Source: JBBRLG01 sp038231495 (GTDB lineage: Bacteria; Planctomycetota; Planctomycetia; Gemmatales; Gemmataceae). From it: a stretch of DNA of 15,842 bases. The stretch lies in assembly GCA_038231495.1 (NCBI GenBank), contig JBBRLG010000096.1:1-15842 (forward strand). The letters are read 5' to 3'. A model generated the notes under the pieces. The model had not been told where the DNA came from. It searched no databases and saw only the letters and a list, made by a program, of their open reading frames with translations. Of this stretch, positions 1-6,722 are shown one piece after another; the stretch's first letter is position 1; each line of letters begins with the position of its first letter. Position numbers and translations under genes: made by a program.

Positions 1-112
1 CGGTGCCGTCAGCGCCAATTGCTCCCTCTCCTCCGCCAGCGCCAAAGCCCGCCGGACAATCGACTCGTGCTGCGCGTCCACTTCGATCGTGACCTTGCCG
101 TTCAGAGAACAT
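1..112 (-). pseudogene. Possible 5' fragment of an unidentified gene, cut by the window edge
   Basis: On the minus strand, positions 102 down to 1 are open and read as a protein-like, charged amphipathic segment: NGKVTIEVDAQHESIVRR, then an Ala/Leu/Glu-rich helix ending at LALTAP. The base composition and residue mix look coding. No ATG lies in this frame. The nearest one (112-110) is one base out of phase and would give MFS before a shift into the NGKVT frame, so a single-base frameshift may separate start and body. A purine-rich AGGAGG-type run lies upstream. I do not recognise the family. A short, highly copied planctomycete gene or a transposase N-terminus is possible, but this is a guess. 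Only 34 codons are visible. Confidence 0.3.
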
Positions 113-398
113 CCTTGTTCAGGGGTGAAGAAGCAACCTCCTCCTCCTTTACCCAATTAACGCGATCACCACCAGAGAAGTTGGCTACACCCTTTCCGCC
201 TCAGCGGAATGAGTTTGCGAGTGGCCCTTTGTGCCCGCCGCGCCTGCCGTGATGCCTTCACTTTGTGGATTACCCAGTTTTTGTAAACGATTCAGATTGC
301 CAGACCGACTTGCGCCTGCGCATGATGGATAAGGGTGACAACCGGTGCCGGGTCGCTCGCGGCGGAATTGGCTTGCCGGCCGGTAGGGACTTTAGGGG
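113..398. other. Intergenic region upstream of the lipid/polyketide cluster
   Basis: No convincing gene is present on either strand. The plus-strand ORF crossing 19-252 is Arg/Pro/Ser-rich and lacks any recognisable domain, so I treat it as chance. The region separates a possible minus-strand gene fragment at the window edge from the divergent plus-strand cluster, so it may carry promoters in both directions. I see no RNA gene in it. Confidence 0.5.
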
Positions 399-427
399 TT
401 GCCGCTGGGGTAGGGCGTAGCTATACT
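399..427 (+). promoter_or_regulatory. Predicted sigma70-like promoter of the cluster
   Basis: TTGCCG (399-404) and TATACT (422-427) are separated by exactly 17 bases, close to the housekeeping consensus. They lie about 70 bases before the first start codon of the cluster. An AT-richer stretch follows. This is a pattern match only, since planctomycete promoters are poorly characterised and no transcript data are available here. Confidence 0.4.
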
Positions 428-497
428 TCCCCTTTTTAGCCGGGCGGTTCGGCTGAAAGTGGTTCGGGCGAAATAGTTAAGCAACGGACGCTGGGTC

Positions 498-998
498 ATG
501 CGGTTCAACCTGGTCGATCAGATCGTCGAAGTGCAACCGGGCAAGAGCTTGCACGCGGTCAAGAACTTGACCCTGGGCGAGGACTACCTGGCCGACCACT
601 TTCCGACCTTTCCCGTGATGCCCGGCGTCTTGATGCTGGAAACCCTGGTCGAGGCGGGTGCCTGGCTGCTACGAATTACGGACGACTTCACGCACAGCGT
701 CATCGTCCTGCGCGAAGCCCGCAACGTCAAATACGGCACCTTCATGGAGCCGGGCCGGCAAATGAGCATCCGCGTCGAGTTGGTCGAGCAGCACGGGGCG
801 GCGGCCACCTTCAAAGGCCGGGGCGAGACCGACGGCCAGATGACCGTTGCGGCCAAGGTGAAAGTGGCCCGCTACAACCTGCGCGACCGCGATCCGGCAC
901 TGGCCGCGACCGACGAGCGCATCGTCGGGCATTTACGCAACCTGTACAGTGTATTGCGGTTGCAGCCGACCGTCGCCCCGGTTGTCGCCGGCCCATGA
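498..998 (+). CDS. FabZ-like hotdog-fold (3R)-hydroxyacyl-ACP dehydratase, first copy
   Basis: This 166-residue protein has the FabZ signature ADHFPTFPVMPGVLMLE at residues 32-48. It contains the catalytic His34 and Glu48 at the 14-residue spacing seen in FabZ. The family removes water from 3-hydroxyacyl-ACP to give trans-2-enoyl-ACP in the cytoplasm. The C-terminal 40 residues extend beyond the hotdog core and end in a Pro/Ala/Val tail. The ATG at 498 is the only sensible start; the ribosome-binding site is weak. It is the first gene after the predicted promoter, and its stop overlaps a possible upstream start (ATGA, 995-998) of the reductase, so the two are probably translationally coupled. 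A second dehydratase in the same cluster (2343-2837) has His34 and Glu48 at the same positions, so the two may form a heteromer or act on different chain lengths. Family assignment is firm; the substrate is unknown. Confidence 0.88.
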   Translation: MRFNLVDQIVEVQPGKSLHAVKNLTLGEDYLADHFPTFPVMPGVLMLETLVEAGAWLLRITDDFTHSVIVLREARNVKYGTFMEPGRQMSIRVELVEQHGAAATFKGRGETDGQMTVAAKVKVARYNLRDRDPALAATDERIVGHLRNLYSVLRLQPTVAPVVAGP

Positions 999-1021
999 GC
1001 GAGGACCAAAGGATTACACCC

Positions 1022-1783
1022 ATGCGGCTCAAGGATCGAATCGCTCTGGTCACCGGCGGTAGTCGCGGCATCGGCCGCGGCATCGTCAAGGCGTTCGCGG
1101 CCGAGGGTGCGCAGGTCGCCATCGTCTACCGCGGCAGCCAGCCGGCGGCGGACGAGTTGGTACACGAGATCAAGCAGGCAGGTGGTACGGCCTTTGCATT
1201 TCAGGCGGACGTTGCCGACCATGCCGCCGTGACCGCCTGCGTGGAGCGCGTGGTAAAGGAAATTGGGCCGATCGACATCCTCGTGAACAACGCGGGGGTG
1301 ATTGAGGACGATTTATTCGTACGCCTGGAGCCGGACCGCTGGAACAAGGTGCTGCAGACGAACCTGGGCGGCACATACAACTTTTGCCAGGCGGTCGCGT
1401 TCCCCATGATGAAACGCCGCAAGGGGCGGATCATCAATATATCATCGGTGGCGGCCACGCACGTGAACCCCGGCCAAACGAACTACGCCGCCAGCAAGGG
1501 GGCGATCAATTCGTTCACCCGTGCCCTGGCCGTTGAGCTGGCCAGTCGCGGCGTGACGGTCAACGCCATCGCCCCCGGCTTTATCGAAACGGACATGAGT
1601 GCCGCCGTGCGCAACAAGGCCGGCGACCTCATCAAGAAAATGATCCCGATGCGTCGCCTCGGCGTGCCGGAAGACATTGCCAAGGTTGCGGTCTTCCTGG
1701 CGAGCGACGAGAGCAGCTATGTAACGGGGCAGGTGCTGACGGTGGACGGCGGGCTGAGCTTGGGGGCGGTGGCCGTTAGCTAA
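1022..1783 (+). CDS. fabG: FabG-like 3-oxoacyl-ACP reductase (SDR family)
   Basis: This short-chain dehydrogenase of 253 residues carries the Rossmann motif TGGSRGIG near the N-terminus, NNAG, and the catalytic triad Ser142, Tyr155 and Lys159 (ISSV then YAASK). The spacing of 13 and 4 residues is that of E. coli FabG. The VYRGS stretch after the second strand suggests NADPH preference. It would reduce the 3-keto group on the ACP-bound chain. I chose the ATG at 1022 because AAAGGA lies 8 bases upstream and the protein then starts MRLKDRIALVTGG, typical of FabG. An alternative start at 995 overlaps the preceding stop and adds nine residues. Its position between a dehydratase and an ACP argues for a pathway-specific ketoreductase rather than a stray SDR. 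Confidence 0.92.
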   Translation: MRLKDRIALVTGGSRGIGRGIVKAFAAEGAQVAIVYRGSQPAADELVHEIKQAGGTAFAFQADVADHAAVTACVERVVKEIGPIDILVNNAGVIEDDLFVRLEPDRWNKVLQTNLGGTYNFCQAVAFPMMKRRKGRIINISSVAATHVNPGQTNYAASKGAINSFTRALAVELASRGVTVNAIAPGFIETDMSAAVRNKAGDLIKKMIPMRRLGVPEDIAKVAVFLASDESSYVTGQVLTVDGGLSLGAVAVS

Positions 1784-1846
1784 TGAGACAACCAAAGAGT
1801 GATGACACGGGTGAAGACCCCTTTTCCTAACTGGAGGACTAGCGCG

Positions 1847-2251
1847 ATGCAGCAGACCGAGGATGAAATCTACACGAAGGTGTCCGCGACCCTCGTAGAA
1901 GCCTTGAACGTGGACGAGGAAGATGTCAAGCCCACGTCCACGCTGCAAGGCGATCTCGGCGCCGAGTCGATCGACTTCCTGGACATCGTCTTCCGGCTGG
2001 AGCGCGAGTTCGGGATCAAGATTCCGCGCGGCGAACTGTTCCCGGAATCGATCTTCCAGGGCGACCCGGACCTCGTGCAGAACGGCCGCGTCACCGACAA
2101 GGGCTTGTACGAGCTGCGCACCAAGATGCCGTTCGCCGACCTCAGCAAGTTCGAGTCGAACCCGGAGATGAGCAACCTCAGCGACCTGTTCACGGTCGAG
2201 CTGATCGCCCGCTACATCCAGGGCAAGTTGCAGCACACCAACGGCAACTAA
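1847..2251 (+). CDS. Acyl carrier protein with a long insertion
   Basis: This 134-residue protein has an ACP core. LGAESIDFLDIVF at about residues 37-49 matches the phosphopantetheine site (usually DSLD), with Ser41 as the attachment point. The last helix, FTVELIARYI, lies at 115-124. Between them are about 75 residues where an ordinary ACP has about 28, so roughly 45-50 residues (a Pro/Glu/Asp-rich loop near residues 60-110) are inserted between helix II and the last helix. The start at 1847 is supported by GGAGG nine bases upstream; an earlier ATG at 1799 gives an unlikely basic leader. It would carry the growing chain for the ketosynthases, reductase and dehydratases around it, after modification by a phosphopantetheinyl transferase encoded elsewhere. 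The insertion could be a partner-docking element. That is inference. Confidence 0.85.
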   Translation: MQQTEDEIYTKVSATLVEALNVDEEDVKPTSTLQGDLGAESIDFLDIVFRLEREFGIKIPRGELFPESIFQGDPDLVQNGRVTDKGLYELRTKMPFADLSKFESNPEMSNLSDLFTVELIARYIQGKLQHTNGN

Positions 2252-2281
2252 GGCCGCTGACAATGGATTGGCTCTGTGCGT

Positions 2282-2308
2282 GTGCCACGGCTGTGACAGC
2301 CGTGGCAC
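2282..2308. repeat. Perfect 12-bp inverted repeat between the ACP and dehydratase genes
   Basis: GTGCCACGGCTG (2282-2293) and its exact reverse complement CAGCCGTGGCAC (2297-2308) enclose a 3-base loop. The hairpin sits in the 91-base gap between the ACP stop and the second dehydratase start. No T-run follows, so it is unlikely to be a strong terminator. It could be a copy of a dispersed palindromic repeat, or an RNA-stability or processing element. Confidence 0.75.
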
Positions 2309-2342
2309 GACGGCGGAAGTCGGTAGGCCCCCAGGGGTCGTC

Positions 2343-2837
2343 ATGCGCTGGATTTGGATCGACCGATTCGTGGAGTTCCGCAGCGGTAAATCGGCGCGGG
2401 CGGTGAAGAACCTGAGCCTGGCCGAGGACCATTTCGCGGACCATTTTCCCGGCTACCCGGTGATGCCGGCGGCCCTTATCCTGGAGGGGTTGGCGCAGAC
2501 GGGCGGCATCCTGGTCGGCGAGGCCAACCAGTTTCGGGAGAAGGTCGTGCTGGCCAAGGTGCCGCACGCCGTCTTTCACCGCGAGATGCTTGCCGGCGAG
2601 CAACTGGTTTACGAGGCGGAAATCTTGAATCTGCGGGAAGAGGGCGCTTCCGTCGGGGGACGGGTTCTCGTCGGCGGCACGGTCACGGCGGAGGCGGAGA
2701 TTTTCTTCGCCCACCTCGACCAGTCGCGCTCGAAGCAGTTGTTCGGCGACCAGAATTTCGTCTTCAGCGGCGAAATGAAGTATTTGCTGGGCCGGCTAAC
2801 GGACCTGTCGGCCCAGTCAGCGAAGGACGCGCCATAG
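2343..2837 (+). CDS. FabZ-like hotdog-fold dehydratase, second copy
   Basis: This 164-residue protein contains ADHFPGYPVMPAALILE (residues 32-48) with catalytic His34 and Glu48, followed by GLAQTGG as in classical FabZ. The start at 2343 is supported by AGGGG just upstream and by the match of its N-terminus to that of the first dehydratase (both have a D7 and a GKS at 15-17). The longer frame from 2268 would translate through the palindrome at 2282-2308 and is unlikely. Overall similarity to the first copy suggests an old duplication. One copy may have become structural, although both retain the catalytic pair. It lies directly upstream of the degenerate ketosynthase with a 33-base gap. Likely role: dehydration of 3-hydroxyacyl-ACP in the pathway. 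Confidence 0.87.
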   Translation: MRWIWIDRFVEFRSGKSARAVKNLSLAEDHFADHFPGYPVMPAALILEGLAQTGGILVGEANQFREKVVLAKVPHAVFHREMLAGEQLVYEAEILNLREEGASVGGRVLVGGTVTAEAEIFFAHLDQSRSKQLFGDQNFVFSGEMKYLLGRLTDLSAQSAKDAP

Positions 2838-2870
2838 TCCCCGGCTCGCCAGTTATGAAACGGCATCTCA

Positions 2871-4154
2871 ATGGCTTCCGCAACCCGACGAACGGTCCTC
2901 ACCGGCATCGGCGTCCTCACGTCGATCGGCTGCGACGCCGCGTCCTTTTGGCAGGCGCTCCAGGCGCGGCGTAGCGGCGTTCACACCCTCCAAACCTTCG
3001 ACGCTTCCGGATTGCCCGTTCGATTTGCCGGCGAAATCGCGGACTTCGACGCCAAGAATTACGTCGAAAAGTCACAGCGCAAGGCGTTGCGCGTGATGGC
3101 GCGGACCATTCAACTCGCCGTCAGCGCCGCCCAGCGCGCCCTGGAACACGGCCAGGTGGACAAGACCAAGCTCGACCCCGACCGCTTCGGCGTCGATTTC
3201 GGCGCGGGCCTGATTGCCAGCGAACTGCCGGAACTGGCCGACGCCGCCAAGATCAGCGCCAACGGCCAACCCGGCTTCGTGGACCTGGAAAAGTGGGGCG
3301 ACCTGGGCCTCCCGGCCATCCAGCCGTTGTGGATGCTCAAGTATTTGCCGAACATGCTCGCGTCGCACATTTCGATCCTGCACGACGCGCGCGGCCCGAA
3401 TAACAGCATCACCGAGAGCGACGTGGCCGGCCTGTTGGCGATGGGTGAGGCGTACCGCATCCTGACGCGCGACCAGGCCGACTTCTTTCTCGTCGGCGGC
3501 GCGGAGAGCAAAATTAACCCGCTGAGCATGGTGCGTCTGTGCCTTTTCGAGCCGCTGTCGCGCCGCAACGACGCGCCGGAAAAGGCGTGTCGGCCGTTCG
3601 ACCGCGGCCGCGACGGCCTCGTGCTGGGCGAGGGCGCGGGCGTCTTCGTCATGGAAGAGTTGAACCACGCCCGCAAGCGCGGGGCCAAGGTTTACGCGGA
3701 GGTCGTCGGCTTCGGCGCGTCGTTCGACCGCAAGTGTAATGGCGATGGCCTGACCCGCGCTGTCCGCGCCGCCATGACCGAGGCCGGCATCGGGCCGGAA
3801 GACGTCGATCACGTCAACGCTCACGGCCTGGCGTCGCGCGCGTCCGACGTGGCCGAGGCGAAGGGGTTGCAAGCGGTGTTCGGCAACTTGCGCACGCCGG
3901 TGCCGGTATTCGCGGCGAAGAGTTACATCGGCAACCTGGGTGCCGGTGCGAGCTCGACGGAATTGGCCGTCAGCGTCCTCGGCCTGCAACACGGCTTGAT
4001 GCCCGCGACCCTCAATTACGAGGAAGCCGACCCGGATTGTCCGGTAAACGTCGCCGTCGAGCCGCGGGCGGTGGTTAAGCCGTACGTGCTGAAGGTGAGC
4101 TTCACGGACATGGGGCAGTGTGCGGCGCTGGTGCTCCGCAAGTTCGACTGCTAA
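2871..4154 (+). CDS. Ketosynthase-fold protein without catalytic Cys; chain-length-factor-like (KS-beta)
   Basis: The 427-residue protein aligns along its full length with FabF-type 3-oxoacyl-ACP synthases: N-terminal VLTGIGVLTSIG, then RPFDRGRDGLVLGEGAG, then VNAHG. Aligned with its neighbour at 4322-5617, the nucleophile Cys is replaced by Asp184 and the second catalytic His by Asn355 (SYIGNLGAGA where the partner has SMLGHLIAAAGA). His318 and Lys350 are kept. It therefore cannot run the normal Cys-acyl condensation. In type II polyketide and aryl polyene systems a Cys-less ketosynthase (chain length factor) pairs with the active one and shapes the cavity, and the tandem order here fits that. 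Asp rather than Gln at the Cys position is unusual to my knowledge. No good Shine-Dalgarno sequence precedes ATG 2871. The fold is certain; the role is inferred. Confidence 0.85.
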   Translation: MASATRRTVLTGIGVLTSIGCDAASFWQALQARRSGVHTLQTFDASGLPVRFAGEIADFDAKNYVEKSQRKALRVMARTIQLAVSAAQRALEHGQVDKTKLDPDRFGVDFGAGLIASELPELADAAKISANGQPGFVDLEKWGDLGLPAIQPLWMLKYLPNMLASHISILHDARGPNNSITESDVAGLLAMGEAYRILTRDQADFFLVGGAESKINPLSMVRLCLFEPLSRRNDAPEKACRPFDRGRDGLVLGEGAGVFVMEELNHARKRGAKVYAEVVGFGASFDRKCNGDGLTRAVRAAMTEAGIGPEDVDHVNAHGLASRASDVAEAKGLQAVFGNLRTPVPVFAAKSYIGNLGAGASSTELAVSVLGLQHGLMPATLNYEEADPDCPVNVAVEPRAVVKPYVLKVSFTDMGQCAALVLRKFDC

Positions 4155-4163
4155 ACAAAGCGA

Positions 4164-4296
4164 GTAACCGTTCACCGGCAACTACTCCCCCCCTTACGAA
4201 GGGGGGGTAGGGGGGTAAGAACGATAGAACTTTGGGGGCTTGGTGTTCACTCCACCCCCCCTACCCCCCCTTCACAAGGGGGGAGTGGACGGTTAC
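4164..4296. repeat. 133-bp palindromic, G/C-tract element between the two ketosynthase genes
   Basis: Two inverted copies of a 33-38 base unit (4184-4216 and 4249-4286) each consist of a C-tract, a short TT..AA spacer, a G-tract, then TAGGGGGG. The outer ends form an 8-bp inverted repeat, GTAACCGT (4164-4171) and ACGGTTAC (4289-4296). The element fills nearly the whole gap between the ketosynthase genes. Read in frame with the following gene it gives a spurious PPYPPFTRGE leader. The layout resembles a MITE-like or dispersed palindromic intergenic repeat. Long G-runs could also form quadruplexes or slow transcription, lowering or separating expression of the downstream gene. Confidence 0.75.
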
Positions 4297-4321
4297 CGAC
4301 GCGAATCGACCGAGGGCTGCC

Positions 4322-5617
4322 ATGACGCGACGACGAGTTGTCATAACCGGAATGGGTGCGATCACGCCGCTGGGCCACAGCGTCGCTGCGATGTTCGACG
4401 CCCAGATCGCCGGCCGCAGCGGCGTCGGCCCAATTGCCGCCTTCAACGCCAGCCGGTTCCCGACCACCTTCGCGTCCCAGGTCAAAGACTTCCGCCTCGG
4501 CGATTTCGTCAAGGACGCCAGCCGCTGGAAGTACTCCGGCGTCAACAGCCAGTTCGCCGCCGCCGCCGGCCAGCAAGCCCTCGACGACGCCGGGTTGACC
4601 GACGACGCCAAAGTCGATCGCACCCGCTTCGGCGTCTACCTCGGCTCCGGCGAGGGCATCCAGGATTTTCACAACCTGTTGTCGCTCATCGCCCAGGCGT
4701 ACGACGCCGAGAAACGCTCCGTCGATACCAGCGTCTTCAACCACGGCGCCCTCCGGGCGTTCCACGCGGAGCAGGAAGCAGAACAGGAACTGCACACGAC
4801 GCCCGGCCACCTCGCCGCCTATTTCGACCTCGAAGGTCCCAATTACAACTGCCTGACGGCCTGCGCCGCCAGCAGCCAGGCCGTCGGCGAGGCGGTCGCA
4901 CTGATCCGCCACGGCGACGCCGACCTGATGCTGGCCGGCGGCTCGCACAGCATGATTCATCCGCTGGGCGTCACCGGCTTCAACCGCCTGACCGCGCTGT
5001 CCACCCGCAACGACGCGCCGACCAAGGCGTCGCGACCGTTCGACTTGCACCGCGACGGCTTCGTCCTCGGCGAAGGCTCCGGCATGCTCGTCCTGGAAGA
5101 ACTGGACCACGCGCAGCGGCGCGGCGCGCGCATTTTCGCCGAACTGACCGGCTACGGTTCGACCGCCGACGCCTTTGCCGTCACCGACAGCCACCCGGAC
5201 GGCCGGGGTGCGATCGCCTGCATCCGCGGCGCGCTGACCGACAGCGGCCTGGCGCCTTCCGACGTGGGCTACATCAACGCGCACGGCACTAGCACCAAGG
5301 TGAACGACCGGGTGGAGACGCTGGCCGTCAAGAAAATCTTCGGCGACGGTGCCTACCAGGTGCCGATGAGCAGCAGCAAGAGCATGCTCGGCCACCTGAT
5401 CGCGGCGGCCGGCGCGGTGGAATTGATCACCTGTGTCGAGGCGATCCGGCGTGGGGTGCTGCCGCCGACGATCAATTACGAGACGCCCGACCCGGAATGC
5501 GACCTCGATTACGTCCCCAATGTCGCCCGCGAAAAGCGCGTTCGGCACGCCCTTAGCAACAGTTTCGGCTTCGGCGGGCAAAACGTCTCGCTTATCGTCT
5601 CCGCCTTCAGCGACTAA
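4322..5617 (+). CDS. fabF: FabF-type 3-oxoacyl-ACP synthase with intact active site (KS-alpha)
   Basis: From ATG 4322 (GAGGG five bases upstream) the protein is 431 residues and begins MTRRRVVITGMGAITPLG. It has the full condensing-enzyme triad: Cys181 in LTACAASS, His321 in NAHGTST and His358 in SMLGHLIAAAGA, with Lys353 as the conserved supporting lysine. FGFGGQN near the C-terminus is also typical. It catalyses decarboxylative condensation of malonyl-ACP with an acyl chain. The open frame extends upstream to 4232, but that part translates the palindromic repeat and is rejected. The tandem with the degenerate ketosynthase upstream suggests a heterodimer, and the length matches FabF or KS-alpha. 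It could also be a simple FabF paralogue, but the neighbouring ketoreductase, dehydratases and ACP favour a dedicated pathway. Confidence 0.93.
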   Translation: MTRRRVVITGMGAITPLGHSVAAMFDAQIAGRSGVGPIAAFNASRFPTTFASQVKDFRLGDFVKDASRWKYSGVNSQFAAAAGQQALDDAGLTDDAKVDRTRFGVYLGSGEGIQDFHNLLSLIAQAYDAEKRSVDTSVFNHGALRAFHAEQEAEQELHTTPGHLAAYFDLEGPNYNCLTACAASSQAVGEAVALIRHGDADLMLAGGSHSMIHPLGVTGFNRLTALSTRNDAPTKASRPFDLHRDGFVLGEGSGMLVLEELDHAQRRGARIFAELTGYGSTADAFAVTDSHPDGRGAIACIRGALTDSGLAPSDVGYINAHGTSTKVNDRVETLAVKKIFGDGAYQVPMSSSKSMLGHLIAAAGAVELITCVEAIRRGVLPPTINYETPDPECDLDYVPNVAREKRVRHALSNSFGFGGQNVSLIVSAFSD

Positions 5618-5631
5618 CCAGAGGTGCCGTC

Positions 5632-6666
5632 GTGGTCCTTTTCTGGCTCGGCCTGGCGACCCTATGCAGTCTGCCACTGTTGATCGCCGGCGGTCTGGGG
5701 TTCAAACACCTCTTCGTCCGTTGGAAGTATCAGCACCTGGTCGTGCGCATCTTTCAGGAAAAGCCGCTGTTCATCATCCCCCGCGGCCAGCCGTTGCCGG
5801 AGGCCGAGGACGTGTGCTTCCCGACCACCAACGGTCTGACCCTGCACGGCTGCTACCTCGCGACCCCCAAGCAACGGCGCGGCGTCATCCTGTTCGGCCT
5901 GGAATTCGGCTCCACCCGCTGGTCCTGCTGGTCGTACTGCGAGCACCTGGTCGCGGCGGGGTTCGACGTGTTCGCGTTCGAGACCCGCAACCAGGGCGAA
6001 AGCGATGCGTTGCCCGGTTACGACCCGCTGCAATGGGTTACGGATTACGAAGTGAGCGATGCCAGAGCCGCGCTAGCCTACTTGAAGGCCCGCCCGGACG
6101 CGGACCCGCGTGGCGTCGGTTTCTTCGGCATCAGCAAGGGGGCGGGGGCCGGCTTGCTCGCCGCGGCCCGCGACCCGTATGTGCGCTGTTTCGTGACCGA
6201 CGGCATGTTCGCTACCTACACGACCGTTGTGCCGTACATGCGTCAGTGGTTCCGCATTTACAACCAGAGCTATGCGTTGCACGGGTTGTTGCCATCGTGG
6301 TACTACGGCGTCGTCGGGCTGGCGGCCCTGCGGCAGATCGAGCGCGAACGGCACTGTCATTTTCCGCACCTGGAGGGTGCCCTGTCCCACCTGGCCCCGC
6401 GGTCGCTCCTGATGATCCACGGGGAGTGCGACAACTACATTCGCCGTGAGATGGCCGAAACGCTTTTCGGCTGCGCCCGCGCGCCGAAGGAGTTTTGGCT
6501 CGTTCCCGCGGCGAAGCACAACCAGGCGCTGCACCTGTGCGGCGACGAGTACCGCCGGCGCGTTTTGGCGTTCTTCGAGGAACACCTGGCGGCCGGGCTG
6601 GTGACACCTTCCTGCGAAGGACCGCCGCCGGCAGTTCGGAAAAAACGACACCTCTTGTCGAAATAA
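5632..6666 (+). CDS. Membrane-anchored alpha/beta hydrolase
   Basis: This 344-residue protein starts at GTG 5632, preceded by AGAGG and only 14 bases after the ketosynthase stop. Residues 2-24 are a hydrophobic helix (FWLGLATLCSLPLLIAGG) that looks like an uncleaved N-terminal anchor. The rest is an alpha/beta hydrolase: the nucleophile elbow GISKG places Ser168, with probable acid Asp267 (HGECDN) and His296 (AAKHNQ). Typical strands are GVILFGLEF and DVFAFETRNQGES. Such enzymes act as thioesterases, esterases or acyltransferases. Coupling to the ketosynthase suggests release of the ACP-bound chain or transfer to an acceptor at the membrane. The substrate cannot be read from sequence. Its stop codon lies in the first bases of the hairpin at 6665-6709. 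Confidence 0.8.
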   Translation: MVLFWLGLATLCSLPLLIAGGLGFKHLFVRWKYQHLVVRIFQEKPLFIIPRGQPLPEAEDVCFPTTNGLTLHGCYLATPKQRRGVILFGLEFGSTRWSCWSYCEHLVAAGFDVFAFETRNQGESDALPGYDPLQWVTDYEVSDARAALAYLKARPDADPRGVGFFGISKGAGAGLLAAARDPYVRCFVTDGMFATYTTVVPYMRQWFRIYNQSYALHGLLPSWYYGVVGLAALRQIERERHCHFPHLEGALSHLAPRSLLMIHGECDNYIRREMAETLFGCARAPKEFWLVPAAKHNQALHLCGDEYRRRVLAFFEEHLAAGLVTPSCEGPPPAVRKKRHLLSK

Positions 6667-6709
6667 TGCCGCTTGCGGCTGAGCGCAGCGCTTAGCCGCA
6701 AGCGGCATT
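6665..6709. terminator. Long perfect hairpin after the hydrolase gene; repeat-family member, possible terminator
   Basis: AATGCCGCTTGCGGCT (6665-6680) pairs perfectly with 6694-6709. Inner bases extend the stem further (GAGCGC against GCGCTT with one wobble), giving a stem of about 21 bp with a tiny loop. It begins inside the hydrolase stop codon and ends 13 bases before the GH3 start. TTTCTT follows on the plus strand, so it may attenuate transcription into GH3. The 17 bases at 6690-6706 recur exactly at 15796-15812, showing that this is a dispersed repeat rather than a dedicated terminator only. Confidence 0.6.
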
Positions 6710-6722
6710 TCTTGGATTGCCC

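Noticed and set aside
3072..4181. 369-codon minus-strand open frame antisense to the degenerate ketosynthase
   Set aside because: Low-complexity Ala/Arg/Val/Gln composition typical of antisense frames in GC-rich genes; no ribosome-binding site or domain.
4232..4321. N-terminal extension of the active ketosynthase
   Set aside because: It translates the palindromic G/C-tract repeat (PPYPPFTRGE); the conserved FabF start with a ribosome-binding site is at 4322.
4247..5677. 476-codon minus-strand open frame antisense to the active ketosynthase
   Set aside because: It mirrors the codon structure of the GC-rich FabF gene, has Ala/Gly/Val/Asp-rich composition, and no domain; the opposite strand has a complete catalytic triad.
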